Assembly: GCF_024713975.1 (NCBI RefSeq)
Contig: NC_091113.1
Location: 7,886,501-7,950,500 of the forward strand
Length of the DNA stretch: 64,000 bases
DNA from: Paralichthys olivaceus
Taxonomy: Eukaryota; Chordata; Actinopteri; Pleuronectiformes; Paralichthyidae
Direction of reading: 5' to 3'
Below the pieces are notes generated by a model. That model made no database searches and had not been told where the DNA came from. It saw nothing but the letters and a program-made list of their open reading frames with translations. Positions 1 through 10,757 of the stretch are shown piece after piece. The position numbers and the translations under genes are program-made. Positions within the stretch are counted from its first letter, which is position 1; each line of letters starts with the position of its first letter.

Positions 1-248
1 AACTCCCTGTAGTGTTGTGCTTCAGTTTCTTAGCTGTGCATCAGCAGTCCTGTACTGTAGGGCAGAGGAAGATGGATGAGTGGTTGTGAAAGTGTTGCAT
101 CATTTGTAGACTTGTTGTTTGGGCCTCCTCTGTCAGTGCTTTTCACATCCATCTCTCATGCTTGCATGCTTCGGGCAATTGCTACGCTAACATTTGGAGT
201 CAGTCCCCTGGACTCGATTTAAACTCTTTTATTTGTGCTCTTTTACAG

Positions 249-791
249 ACTCCTCTCAAGGGGCCTATGGCGGCCTTTTTAATGAAAAGTAGGGACAATC
301 CTATGAAAGCTCTAGGCATGGTCACTGTTATCATTAGCGTGTTGGTAGGGGTGACAGTCTTGATCTCTACGGCTATGTACATGCGCAACTCAAAGTCCAA
401 CAGGATCGTGCCGGCTCGTCGCATTATTAAGAGGCGACCCAGGAATCAACAGCCCTGGACCTTCCAGATGCCCGTCATCAAATTCAATAACCCTGCAGAG
501 AAGTTCCTCATCCGTGACCCAGAGAGAAGTCCACCGCGGGACAACAGCAGCCCCCGGACAAAGCCTCCACCCCCCAGTGCTCCTTGTCTGCCCCCTCCAC
601 CTCCATCTTACATACGGCCAAGTGAGAGGCCCCGGGCTGTCCCAACGATATCCGGTGCTCTGGCCTCTAAAGGCTTGAAGAAAGTTAAATCGAATCGTCG
701 AAAAGAGGGAAACATCAGCTCTGCTTTAGTGTCGGAGCTTAAAATGAAGCTGGAGCAGAAGATTATTGAGAACAACCAGGGTTATTATTAA
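249..791 (+). CDS. cdhr1: Cadherin-related family member 1 (photoreceptor cadherin), last coding exon, 5' part outside window
   Basis: Photoreceptor-specific cadherin (protocadherin-21), a membrane protein of outer-segment discs. Only the last exon is present. A pyrimidine-rich acceptor ending in TTTTACAG at 248 opens a phase-0 exon of 180 codons plus stop. The protein runs as a short juxtamembrane piece, one transmembrane helix (about residues 27-49 of the exon, ALGMVTVIISVLVGVTVLIS), then a basic stretch (ARRIIKRRPR). A proline-rich cytoplasmic tail follows (PPPPSAPCLPPPPPS), and the C-terminus is charged with coiled-coil character. All cadherin repeats would lie left of the window. The identification rests on tail character plus exact synteny (CDHR1-LRIT2-LRIT1-RGR in human). 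The open frame continues upstream to 162, but that part is intronic. Confidence 0.88.
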   Translation, partial: TPLKGPMAAFLMKSRDNPMKALGMVTVIISVLVGVTVLISTAMYMRNSKSNRIVPARRIIKRRPRNQQPWTFQMPVIKFNNPAEKFLIRDPERSPPRDNSSPRTKPPPPSAPCLPPPPPSYIRPSERPRAVPTISGALASKGLKKVKSNRRKEGNISSALVSELKMKLEQKIIENNQGYY

Positions 792-1925
792 CACACACAT
801 CATGTTTAAGGCTTCTCACTCCGTTCTTTGACGACTCCACTGCCCTGAGCTCATCTACTGACCAAGAGTACTCACCTGAACCTCGTGTTATGATCTGGTA
901 GAGTGGGCCTCTACCTTTAGATTGTGACAGTATAAGGCTGTAACTGGAGGGTGTTCAGATATTTATGTCTCAATATGAGATATTAAACAATGGGATCTAC
1001 TGCATCCTCGGCTTAGGTAAGGAGAGCAGGGGGCTCAAGTCTGCAGGTGGCACGTTCGTAAATAATTCACAACACTGCCATCTTGAGGAGGATTACATCA
1101 TCTTAAGAGTGAGAAGCACAACTGTAATTGACCCAGGGAGAGGATTTACTGAGTACACGTCAGTTACATAACTCCCTGAAAAGTGTAACACGAGAAGGAT
1201 TTCACCCGATAAATCCTAGAAATCAGAAATCTTCTTGCTTGACAGCGCATGCAGCTGAATGACACAGTCATGAAAAACTTGTTTATATAAAGTGCTAAAG
1301 GACCTGTGTGTTTATATTTTTACTGTGTTACATCAGCCGTTTGAAAGCTGAGAAGTTGCTCTTTTGTATGATTACAATGTGCCACTGTAGGTTTTCACGA
1401 GCTGAGCTGCTTTTATTGATTTGACTATGTGATTGTAGAAAAAACTGCTTTTGTATAAATGTACATGGGTCCAATTTAAAGGTACAGCACTGTATTATTT
1501 TCATTATTTTGAATGTACATACATATGACAAGATATGAACATTACAAAAACATTAAGTACAAATTAAACAAATGTAAAAAGTAGATATAGCTCAGATTTC
1601 TATGTATATAACTTGCTTGGACATTTTCTTTATAGATAATTTAAAAATAGAATCTGTGTCAAATATTTAGGCTCCACACACTTATTTTCCATTTTATTCT
1701 CCAATGCCTTCAATTGTAGGCAAATGCAGTTAAATTGCTATAATAAATATTTATAAATATGAATATCTATCAGTCTATATCGTAACTTATATCTATCTTA
1801 AATAAGTTGAGATATAACTATATATCTAACTATATATTACATTTGCCTGGTCTTATAAAGTAAAACATATTTGTACCGTCTTTGTACCGTCTTGATTTTG
1901 AATAAATATTTGAAAATAAAGTGGT
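792..1925 (+). other. cdhr1: cdhr1 3' untranslated region with tandem poly(A) signals
   Basis: AT-rich sequence after the cdhr1 stop codon with no supported gene. Two AATAAA hexamers lie at 1901-1906 and 1915-1920, the most likely 3' end. An 11-bp unit TTTGTACCGTC is directly repeated just before them (about 1870-1891). Open frames here are short and uncharacteristic. The exact cleavage site is inferred. Confidence 0.5.
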
Positions 1926-2129
1926 CTGTGCTACTTTGTCCAGAGGCTACATTAGTAAAACTTTAAACACCTTATTTGTGTTTATTTCAGTTAAGTTTTT
2001 TAATTTATTTGATGAGGTTTAATTGAATTTAAAATATTAGTAAAGAAAAGGAGTATTTAATGTGACAAAGGTGTGCAATGTTTTCAGAGGATGAAAACAG
2101 CATGGCAGATAAAAAGCAATAAATGATAA

Positions 2130-2395
2130 TAAATCAAATATGTTGGGATGATCCCCCCCTGCAGGGCATGTGTGTGTGGCAGGGGGTGTGGCTGGTTTCT
2201 CCTGCAGCAGACAAGACACACCTGCTCCCACTCAACTCATCAGCCCCCCTATAAAAGCCTGGTCTTCACGCCACTGCTCGGCCAGACAGTTCTGGCTCGT
2301 TCGGTAGTTGTTCTGTGTGTTTCTTGTGAATCTTCAATGCTCTTGTTTTTTGGATGTTCCTCACCAGTGGTTCTCTTCTTGCTCTGATCCCTATG
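2130..2395 (+). repeat. Possible solitary LTR or repeat fragment with a TATA box
   Basis: A GC-richer island in AT-rich DNA between cdhr1 and lrit2. It carries a G/T-rich head, a CACACCTGCTCCCACTC stretch, and a good TATA box (CTATAAAAG, about 2250-2257). It is followed by a transcribed-looking pyrimidine-rich segment. This layout resembles fish LTR promoters. No second copy, target-site duplication or coding part was seen, so the class is a guess. A small non-coding promoter is an alternative. Confidence 0.35.
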
Positions 2396-3527
2396 TTTGG
2401 AAAAACCTGATATCAAATGTCAGATTTGATATTAGTTCAAGGGGCTTACTTATAAGGAATGTGTATTTTTTATTTTTGATTCTTTAAAGTACATTTAGCT
2501 GGTTATACCATCATATATTTACTAAGGTGGGATTGTAAATGCAGGACTTACAATGCAAATTTTACTTAAACTTAATATCAATAATAGAAAATAAATTTTC
2601 ATTATATATATGTACATATATTTTACATTGTCACAATTATCAATAATAGACACTTGTTAATTAAGCTGTTAGAATATTGATATTCTATCAGATGTGAGCT
2701 AATAATGCAGTGTGGATATAATGAATACAACTTATGAAATGTTACACATCCTCTCTGATTGTATGCACAACTGATGCTGTCATTAAATGGAAATATCATG
2801 TACCGCTGACTGGGATTCAGATAGAAAATCACTTTAATCTGCTTACGAGTGAACGTATAAATGCACGGGAAAACACCGGTTACATAACAAATCCTCTGAG
2901 TGATCGTGCTAAAAAAAGAGTATGTCTCAGCATTCATCTTTGGTTTCTTTTTAATCCACGTCAAACATCATTTCATTCCATTAGAAGACAAAAAAAATCA
3001 TTTTTCCCCCAACATAAATCCTCTGAAGCATAAACTCACACTCTATTAGAATTTGGTGAAGTTAACAGTGAAAAGCGGACAGTCTTATTTACATTTTTTT
3101 TAAATTTAGAAGTGCAGTATCAAAACATTCAGAAACAAAAGTGACACAAAGAAAATATCAAATACATTTTACAACACTTTTTTGTATAAGTAGATCAACA
3201 CAGATCTAGTAACAAAGTGTCCTTAGAAAAAGGAAGAAAGGCCTCTCCAGTTTGATGGTTAAAATTTTTAAAAATCTGAAATTTAAATTATTATATACAG
3301 GATGTCTTTCTACTCATTATTGCCACCTGTCATGTCTACCATTACATTTAAGTCAATGTGCTACAGCAAACATCAGTTTCTCTGGAAAATGAATACCTCA
3401 GGGTTAGGGTTTGGCTAATGGTTTTTCAGAAAATTGGATGTAGCTATGAGCTTTAATGTAATAGTAAAACATGAGAGCCACAAACTGGGCTAACACTCCA
3501 AGGTCCACATTATATTGGACTTTGATT
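2396..3527. other. Intergenic sequence and lrit2 3' untranslated region
   Basis: AT-rich DNA with no credible coding region. The part nearest 3528 should be the 3' UTR of the minus-strand lrit2. An ATTAAA variant poly(A) signal (reverse strand) lies at about 3450-3455, only about 75 bp past the stop. Longer 3' ends cannot be excluded. Confidence 0.4.
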
Positions 3528-5605
3528 CTAGTACAGATGAGCTGCACTTCCTCCTTTGGGCCTTTCCTCACCCTTCCCCCTTTTTTTTGGCTTTTCCTCC
3601 GATTCCTTGCACAGGCCTTCCTCACTGGTCGCCTGCAGGCTGTCGAAGGTGCCCTGCCTCTCCATTCCCTGCAGGTTCTCTCCGTGCCTCCTGCACTTCC
3701 TCCACAGATCCACACAGTGCTCCAAGCAATTGAACCTGGCCTCTGTGGTGCAGGCGTACATGCCGGCCGGCACGGCCAGCACCATAGCGCACACGATGAC
3801 TATGATGTGAATGAGCCTCTCTCTCTGCTCCAGCTCGCTGATGTCACTTCCCGTCACAAACACGATGCACTGGCCTTCCCGGGGTGGATGGTTCTTCAGG
3901 GTCACACACACCTCGTACTTGGTGACGGGAAGCAGGTCGCTGACCGAGTAGCTGTTAATGCCGGGGCCGATGTAGATCGTCTCCTTTTTAGGTGTATCAT
4001 ATTTGCCGAAGTGGATGGTGAACCAGGTCTCAGCTGGGTTGTCTGTCGCCGCATACCACTCAAGGGTGATGCCGTACACTGTCTGCTTGGCGATGCGGAT
4101 GTCAATGAAGGCGTTGTCATCAGACGACAACATGGGGACAGATGGAGGAAGAGGAGCAGAGGAGTTGGAGGAGGGGATGTCGACCATGATGCTCACAGAG
4201 GAGTTGCCGATGAAGTTGTTGGCCGTGCAGGTGTAAAGGCCGCGGTCGGCCAGGTGAAGAGTTGGGATGACCAGCTGGGATGTGACGGTCTCTGCGTCTA
4301 TGTTATTCTCAATTACTGCAAAGAGAAAACAGAGCATCAGAGTCTACAGCATTTAATTCAGAGGCTTCTCTACACCTGATAAAGACATGGTAGGGTAATT
4401 AAAAAAAAAAAAAATAAAGCAGATTCAGCCTGAAGGTTCAAGATATCCCGCACTAAGTGCTCCAACAGCAGGTTCACAACTGTTTAATGGATGATAGTAA
4501 TAAAAAAGAATCTTACCAGAAAATCCTCTTTTAATCTTTAGACTGTACATCCACTGAATGGTCGGGCCTGGTCTGGCCTTGACTAAGCATGTAAGTGTTG
4601 CATTTGCTCCGAGAGGTAAAGTGATGTTAGTCTCTGGGGCAGAGGCCACGGGCTTCATGCAGGTTTTCAACTGGATCCCGTGGAAAAACTTGTCAGCCTC
4701 GGAGGCGGGGCCTGAGCACTGCAAATAAGAGTTCATTAGAATAAGGGGAGTGCTGATCGTCCTGATGAATTCAACAAAGCCTTTGAGGCGACAGTCGCAC
4801 AGCCAGGGGTTGTCATGCAACGCCAAAACCACATTCGAGACCAGCCCTTCTTTCCCCCATGCTTTCTCTGCTGCTTGGTAGAGAGGCCAGTTAATGAAGA
4901 CATCTTTTGATATGACGCTCAGCTGATTGAAGGATAAATCTAAATAGGTCAAGACAGGTAAGTTCCTCAGAGCGTGTTCAGGTAGGACGTCCAGTCGATT
5001 GTGCTTCAGGTCCAAAATCTTGAGTTTCGGAGTGTCCTGAAATGCTGTCCAGGGCACTGAAGTCAGCTTGTTCCCTTGTAGCCTCAGCTCCGTCAGGTTG
5101 GCGAGCCCCTCCAGGCTTTTAATGTTCATCAGGGTGATCTCATTGAAATTGAGCCAGAGGAACTCCAAGGCACTAACTTTAGAGAAAGATCCCTGTGGTA
5201 ACTCAGTCAGGTGGCAGTTTTCAATTCGGACTTTACTTAAATCGTGTGGGATATCCTCTGGGATGTGACCCATGGAGGTTTCCATACATAGTAAAGACCT
5301 AGGATGGTAAGACGGTATTTGTTAAGACGAGACATGCAAACAGAGAGAGTATTTTATCTCATGTTCACACATTAGCCCATATTTATGGATAGCATTTGTA
5401 GATGTTAGAACAATTTGGCTAGCATGTTACATTTAACACCCATGTCTAAACAAACACAACCTATAAGAGTTTGTATAGTTTCAGCAGTAACTCACCTTCC
5501 CAAGTTATCATCTGTGCAGGAGCAGCCAGTCAGACAACTGGATGATCCCGGGGCAATGAAATAAAATACCAAAGCGATGTGTAACGTGACATGAAATGCA
5601 TCCAT
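3528..5605 (-). CDS. lrit2: LRIT2: leucine-rich repeat, Ig-like and transmembrane domain protein 2
   Basis: Single-pass retinal membrane protein of the LRIT family. Minus-strand exons are 5496-5605, 4517-5298 and 3528-4315. Phases close to give 559 aa, close to the human protein, which also has three coding exons. Order: signal peptide (about 1-22), LRRNT cysteines ([12 protein letters not shown]-type), five or so LRRs (about 60-190), LRRCT (HDNPWLCDC from about 198 to 250). Next come a C2-type Ig domain (about 260-350, TLTCLV to GLYTCTANN, split by an intron), an FN3 domain (about 367-452), a transmembrane helix (about 466-485) and a basic, Lys/Glu-rich tail. The ATG at 5603-5605 directly heads the hydrophobic signal. 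LRIT2 rather than LRIT1 is chosen by position next to cdhr1 and by exon number. Confidence 0.9.
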
Positions 5606-5683
5606 ATTCCCGGAGGAGCATGTGAAATAGGCCTGTGTGGGCAGGACATGCTCATAGCCTGTGTGGGAGAAAGCCTATTACCT

Positions 5684-5689
5684 TAATCC
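5684..5689 (+). promoter_or_regulatory. CRX/OTX-type site upstream of lrit2
   Basis: TAATCC, the core bound by the photoreceptor homeodomain factors CRX and OTX2, about 80 bp upstream of the lrit2 start codon. The hexamer is short and could occur by chance. Its position in the proximal promoter of a retina gene is the only support. Confidence 0.3.
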
Positions 5690-6449
5690 TGCTTGACGTA
5701 ACACTTAAGACACCAAATGACATTTGAGACACAGGGGAAGGTGTATTAATAGCGATGAGTCCACTTTGTCTATAAAAACAATTGTCTGATCTGTTTGGAA
5801 GCATAACAGTCTCCACAAATGTTTTTGTTTTTCATTCCAAACTCGGTCAGTTATGTTTGATTGAACTGTTCCACTTTCAGGATTGACCCCAAAATGCTTT
5901 GCTTTCGGCCTAATTTAATTTATTTGTCCCCCAACCGAAGAACAGCCGTGAGCATGGCAGGAGGCTTCTCTGCGCTCAGTGAGCCAGAGCCTGTCAGGCT
6001 TAGCAGCACAGAGAGGGGGGGGGCGACAGAGAGACAGATGTCTGGAGAGGTCCGTAACCTGACCTCAATAATCTGGTTGTATCTCAGGTTGTTAAAGGCT
6101 GAATCTTTTTTCTTTATTGTCCAAGCTTTTATAAGGTTTCATGGACAAAAACATCCATTAGTTGCTCTGCAATATATACAACCTCCCACTTATGATAAGA
6201 TTTAGATATGGATTTTTTTTTAACTGTTTGCCTCATGTATCAATTTCAGACATATTGCAAAAAGTTTTTTTAGATGTTTTTTAAGGTTTTAAGATTTAGT
6301 TTTTTTGTATAATCTACTATCTGCTATGTTAAAGGATCTGTGCCCTGAAGTTTATTTAGGTTTGTTATTGACAGATATACAGATACTTTTTTGAAGAGTT
6401 TAAGCAAATCGTAAAACTTGATTAATGAAAGGTGATGTTATTGATCCTT

Positions 6450-6545
6450 TAACATTAGCATGAAAACATGCTAACATTATGCTAATGTACTAAGGTAGAA
6501 CCAAGTTCACTATTATAGTTTAGTGTCTTAACATGCTAACCTTTG
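6450..6545. repeat. Short inverted-repeat patch rich in CATGCTAA units
   Basis: Contains TTAGCATG-aaaa-CATGCTAA (a perfect 8-bp-arm hairpin), followed by further GCTAAC/TGCTAA units at about 6480 and 6530. Such clustered GCTAACATTAGCATG-like motifs are familiar from fish intergenic repeats. No terminal repeats were delimited. Confidence 0.4.
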
Positions 6546-6804
6546 CAAAGTCGCACTAAAGTAACGCACTTTTTTAGACGAATGGAAATTTGGACCTGAT
6601 GACAAAAAACATAGGGATTCACTTAAATTCGTCCTGAAGGGCTGACTTGATTTTTGAATAAAATTTTTAGGCCAATCCATTGTAGAGCTCAATTATCAAC
6701 ATTTCAGTGATTGGGAAATCTGTTTGATTTGTATGTTTACCTTCATCATATCTTTTTATCTGCATAATTTCTGCTTCAATAAACATTCATCAATATAAAA
6801 AATA

Positions 6805-6810
6805 TTTATT
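6805..6810 (-). terminator. Candidate poly(A) signal of lrit1
   Basis: AATAAA on the reverse strand about 590 bp downstream of the lrit1 stop. It is the first canonical hexamer seen on that strand in a suitable AT-rich context. Confidence 0.35.
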
Positions 6811-7396
6811 TTTATACAGTACATTCATACATACACATATATTTCAGATCAAAAATAAGTACATGTTACAAAATGCAGTGTGTTTGAGGGTTTGACCCAA
6901 CAGTAAACCTTGCACATAAACAAAATAGATACAAAAAATACTACATAACAGCTGATTCATTATGTCTCTAAATATCGGTTTTAATAAAGACTCAAACACA
7001 ATGCAGAGGTTATATCTTGGAAATATATTTGGATTTCAGACAGTATAGGGCATTTCAACATTTCAAGACAATTCCCTCTGCAAAACATCACTGTTGAAAG
7101 TGCATGATGAGTTTAAAAAACAAGTTATATATATATGTAAATTTACACCACATGTAAATATTGGAACCATTATCGTGAACATTTTCCCTTTTTTGCTGCC
7201 CACCAAATAACTGGTGGATTTTATTCCCACAAGGCTGTAAAACAAGTTCTGACAGAGCTACCAGTGTCCTCTGAGGACCCTTAAAAGGAGGATCATTTGA
7301 GTCTTTGAGTCACTGAGCACTGCAGATTAACGAGTCACATCACAGGCTGTTATAAAACAAAGTGCATCCTCTGGAGGTTGAGGCATATGTTTGGTT

Positions 7397-10064
7397 TTAG
7401 CAGAAGTACTCGTTAGGTGGCCCCTCAGTCCTGGCTGTGGCCTCTGAGTCAACACTGGACCTTGCCGAGAGCAGCCTGTTGGATTCATCAGGGTTTAGCC
7501 TTGTCAGATATTCGCCCTCCATCCCTTTAGTTTTGGTCCCAGGGCCAAGGGTCTCGAACGTGACGTACGAATCCTGTACCTCCTTGGACTGCCGACCCAG
7601 CAGCTTTTGGCAGCGCTTCTTTAGCGCCCCACAACACACGATCAGTGTCAGGGGGACAGCAATCACACAGGCCACCGTTATCACCACTACATTAATAAGC
7701 TTCTGAGTGCCACTCGCACTTGCTGCCTCATCTGTTGAGAAGATTACACACTGCTCTTTTTTCGGGATCAGGCCTTTGACGCAAACACAAGCAATGTACT
7801 TTGTTTTGGGCACAAGGCCATCGATGGTGATCCGGTTCTTTCCAGCACCAACATTGATCCGACGCATGTCTCTCTCACCGAATACAGCATACAAGACACT
7901 GAACTCTGTGGTATTTGTGGCTGTGGGGGCTCGCCAGTTCAAGGAAACAGTATGGTCGGTGTCACCAATCACCTTCACCGAACGCACTATCCTTTTCTCA
8001 GGAGCTTGTTGTAAGGACGAGGCGTTGGCTGCTAAGTTACTCAAAGCATCCAGCTCCACTGTCTTCTGGTCCGAATTCTTGCCTTGTCCCTGAGAAGCTC
8101 CATCAGAGACACTGTAGCTCTCGATCTCGTACTTCCCGGTCACGCCTTTGCCATTGAGAGGTTTGATGATGGGCTTTCTGGCTGTAGAAGTTGGTGGAGG
8201 AACGTATCTGGCGACAAGTTTCTCCTGGTATGCTGCTCTTCCAATGCCACCAGGTTTCTTCCCCCTGTTCCTCTTGGAAACACCACCAGCTGTCTCCTCT
8301 GAGCGAAAAGAATCTGTGATCACCAAGGAGATGACTGCATCTGCAGTGCCCACAAAATTGGTTGCTTTGCAGATATATTTCCCAGAGTCATGGTAGGAGA
8401 CAGCAGGCACGCTCAGAATCGACCAAATGATGCCCTCCTTTGAAATCTCTTCCTGAACTGTAAAGTAAGAAAGCAGAAATGTATTTAGTGATGCACAAAC
8501 AGAATAACTTTAATCTCATTGAGACTTTGACCTGGACAGAAATACTTCTCTTATCTAAGTACATCCAAAATTAGTTCCTGCAGAACTCACCAGTGCCGTT
8601 CATTTTCTTGCCATCAGCGCGGCTCCAGGACAGCTCAGGGATGGGGACTCCGATTGTGCCACAGCGGAGCAGGACATTGTTGCCCAGTGAGCTCCGAACA
8701 CGAGCCACGGCTGTGTGTACCCGGGGGCCCTGGCACCGCTGCAGCTCCGCCTCGGTGAAAAGAACCCCCGATAGGCTCTCTGGATCGGCACACCTCAGCC
8801 TGGGGTCAATAAGAGCCACTGACGATGATGGGGACTTCTGAAACTGGACCAGATCGTACAGGCGGCAGTCACACGTCCAAGGGTTGTCATGAAGCCCTGT
8901 AAAGAAAACATAGTGTGAACTTCTCCATCTATCCTGAAGATTTCCTTCACACAACATCACCAAGTCATTTTAACACTAAGACTTTGTGGGTGTAAGTTGT
9001 GATTAATAGAATAAGTCCGACAACTTGACAGTGCACACAATAACTATTATTAGACTAATCCCTAAAAGGGTTCATGGTGTCAAAGAAGTGCTCATCGTGC
9101 AAGGCAGCTTAAAAAGAATACTTTACAGTATCTTAATTTGTCAAAGCTTGTTCCTCACCGAGAATTAGTTTAGAGGAATCTGTGTCCTGGGGCGGCTTCA
9201 CGCTGAGCCACATTGTGAGGACATCAGCGGGGACAGTCAACAGGCTGTTGCTGGATAAGTCCAGATAGGTGATATTCTTGATGTACATGGTGGCTTCAGC
9301 AGGGATGCTGGAAATCTTGTTGTTGTGTAAGTCAAGCAGCCTCAGGCTCGGTGTGTCGGTCAGAGACTCCCAGGGGAAGGAGGTGAGGGCGTTTCCATCC
9401 AGCCTGAGCTCGTCCAGGTTGTAAAGACCTCGGAAACTGTCAACATTCAGCGAATTCAGTGAATTGAACGACATCCAGAGAAATTCCAGGTTGTTGAGGT
9501 AGTGGAAGTTGTTGCTAGAAATCCTCGTAATCGCAGTTTTCTCGATGCGCAGCTTGGATGTGTCGGTGGGGAAATTTGGAGGGACCACAGTGATTTCTGG
9601 ATCATTGCAAAGCACGCTCCTGCAAGAAAAAATAATACAATTATTATTATTTATTTGAAACCCAGTGCTTTCTACTCTCACATTGCATGAGTCTGAATGA
9701 GTGAGAAACAAGCATAAAATATGTTCTAACATAGTTCAGCCTCTAATTTAAAAGAACGTAGTGGCCTATTGTTCAGTAACAAGCAAAGGAGATTAAAGAG
9801 CAGTTCCAAGTTAATCCTCCACTACACTGAGTGAGTGAATGGAAGAAAACTGCAGTAAAAAATCTATTCTGCACACAAGAAAACAATAAAAGCATGTTCT
9901 GGGAATAAAATCCAAAAAATACATATGAATAATTGCAATTACCTTGCTTTTGATCCGTCACTTAATTTGTGGAAGAAGCAGCTGCACTGTGCAGGACATG
10001 AACTACCCAACACAGGAAGAAAAACAAAAGCCAAACAAAAAGCAACAGTAAAATGTCGACTCAT
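7397..10064 (-). CDS. lrit1: LRIT1: leucine-rich repeat, Ig-like and transmembrane domain protein 1
   Basis: Photoreceptor membrane protein acting at the photoreceptor-bipolar synapse. Minus-strand exons are 9943-10064, 9159-9619, 8591-8896 and 7397-8457. All phases close, giving 649 aa (human is slightly above 620, also four exons). Order: signal peptide (about 1-22), LRRNT (CPAQCSC to SVLC), LRRs (about 60-185), LRRCT (LHDNPWTCDC at the start of exon 3), a C2 Ig domain (about 255-345, cysteines in NNVLLRCG and GKYICKATN). A long basic linker (about 345-450) follows, then FN3 (about 452-540), a transmembrane helix (about 551-573) and a tail ending NEYFC. The linker is much longer than in lrit2. 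Tandem, same-strand placement beside lrit2 fits an ancient duplication. Confidence 0.92.
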
Positions 10065-10227
10065 GTTTCTGCAGCAAGTTACTAAAGGCTATGCAACTAA
10101 ACTACAGATTGAATAGGAGCTGCAAACTCGATCTAACAGGACATCAGAGGCATCGCTGTTGTTCTGCAGGCTCACAGCTCCATACTGCTGCCACTGGTCT
10201 GAATCCTCAGATAAAAAGGATAGGCAG

Positions 10228-10234
10228 GGATTAG
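10228..10234 (-). promoter_or_regulatory. CRX/OTX site upstream of lrit1
   Basis: CTAATCC on the gene's own strand (GGATTAG on +), a full CRX consensus, about 165 bp upstream of the lrit1 ATG. The + strand octamer GATTAGCG here (10229-10236) recurs at 13819-13826 in the rgr promoter. Confidence 0.4.
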
Positions 10235-10742
10235 CGAAGGACTTGGGTTATTTTCATTCACACGATTAGACTATTGCTTCCTGGAAGCTGATAGGCTGCA
10301 TAATTTTCACTTTTATTCAGGAGGCATTTCTTTGCAATAGTTGATTGGATGTTTTATTATGGAGGCAACTCACATGCAGAGATAAAGGTAATAGAAATAT
10401 CAGGCATATTTAAAATTTGACTTTAGAAAAAGAAAATGTGATACCTCTTCAACAATTTCAAACATCTTTTTTTGCCTTTTTTGACAAATCATCACATCAT
10501 TTTTTGCTCATCACTCGTCATATATAGTGTATATTAGAGTCAACATTCTAAAAGTGATAAACCTCCAACCTCAAAATATGAAAGCACATGGCTGTCATAC
10601 AGCTGCACATGGGTTTTACAAAGTTTTCTCCTCATTACAGATCAAACTTGGTTTATTTTCTTATGTGGTCCACGAAAATGTTTAATATGTTGACAGGCAT
10701 GTTGTAGTTTGCATGATAGCTACAGATTCTTCCAACTAATGA

Positions 10743-10757
10743 CCACCAGATGGCAGC
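10743..10757 (+). promoter_or_regulatory. CTCF-type motif between lrit1 and rgr
   Basis: CCACCAGATGGCAGC fits the CTCF core CCASYAGRKGGCRS at every position. It lies about 0.7 kb upstream of the minus-strand lrit1 and 3.2 kb upstream of the plus-strand rgr, so it sits between two divergent genes with different retinal expression. Binding is inferred from the motif only. Confidence 0.5.

Larger units (their letters stand above)
5690..7396. other. Intergenic: lrit2 upstream region and lrit1 3' untranslated region
   Basis: No gene supported. The open frame at 5861-6205 has no domain or splice context. From about 6800 to 7396 the sequence should be the 3' UTR of lrit1 (minus strand). A reverse-strand AATAAA lies at 6805-6810. 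A fish repeat patch sits at about 6450-6545. Confidence 0.45.

Noticed and set aside
1-248. Possible extra cdhr1 exon at the left edge
   Set aside because: The frame before the acceptor at 248 shows no cadherin-like residues; treated as intron.
3471-4379. 302-codon open frame opposite lrit2
   Set aside because: Shadow of the lrit2 Ig/FN3 exon on the other strand.
5861-6205. 114-codon open frame between lrit2 and lrit1
   Set aside because: No splice or domain support; lies in intergenic DNA upstream of lrit2.
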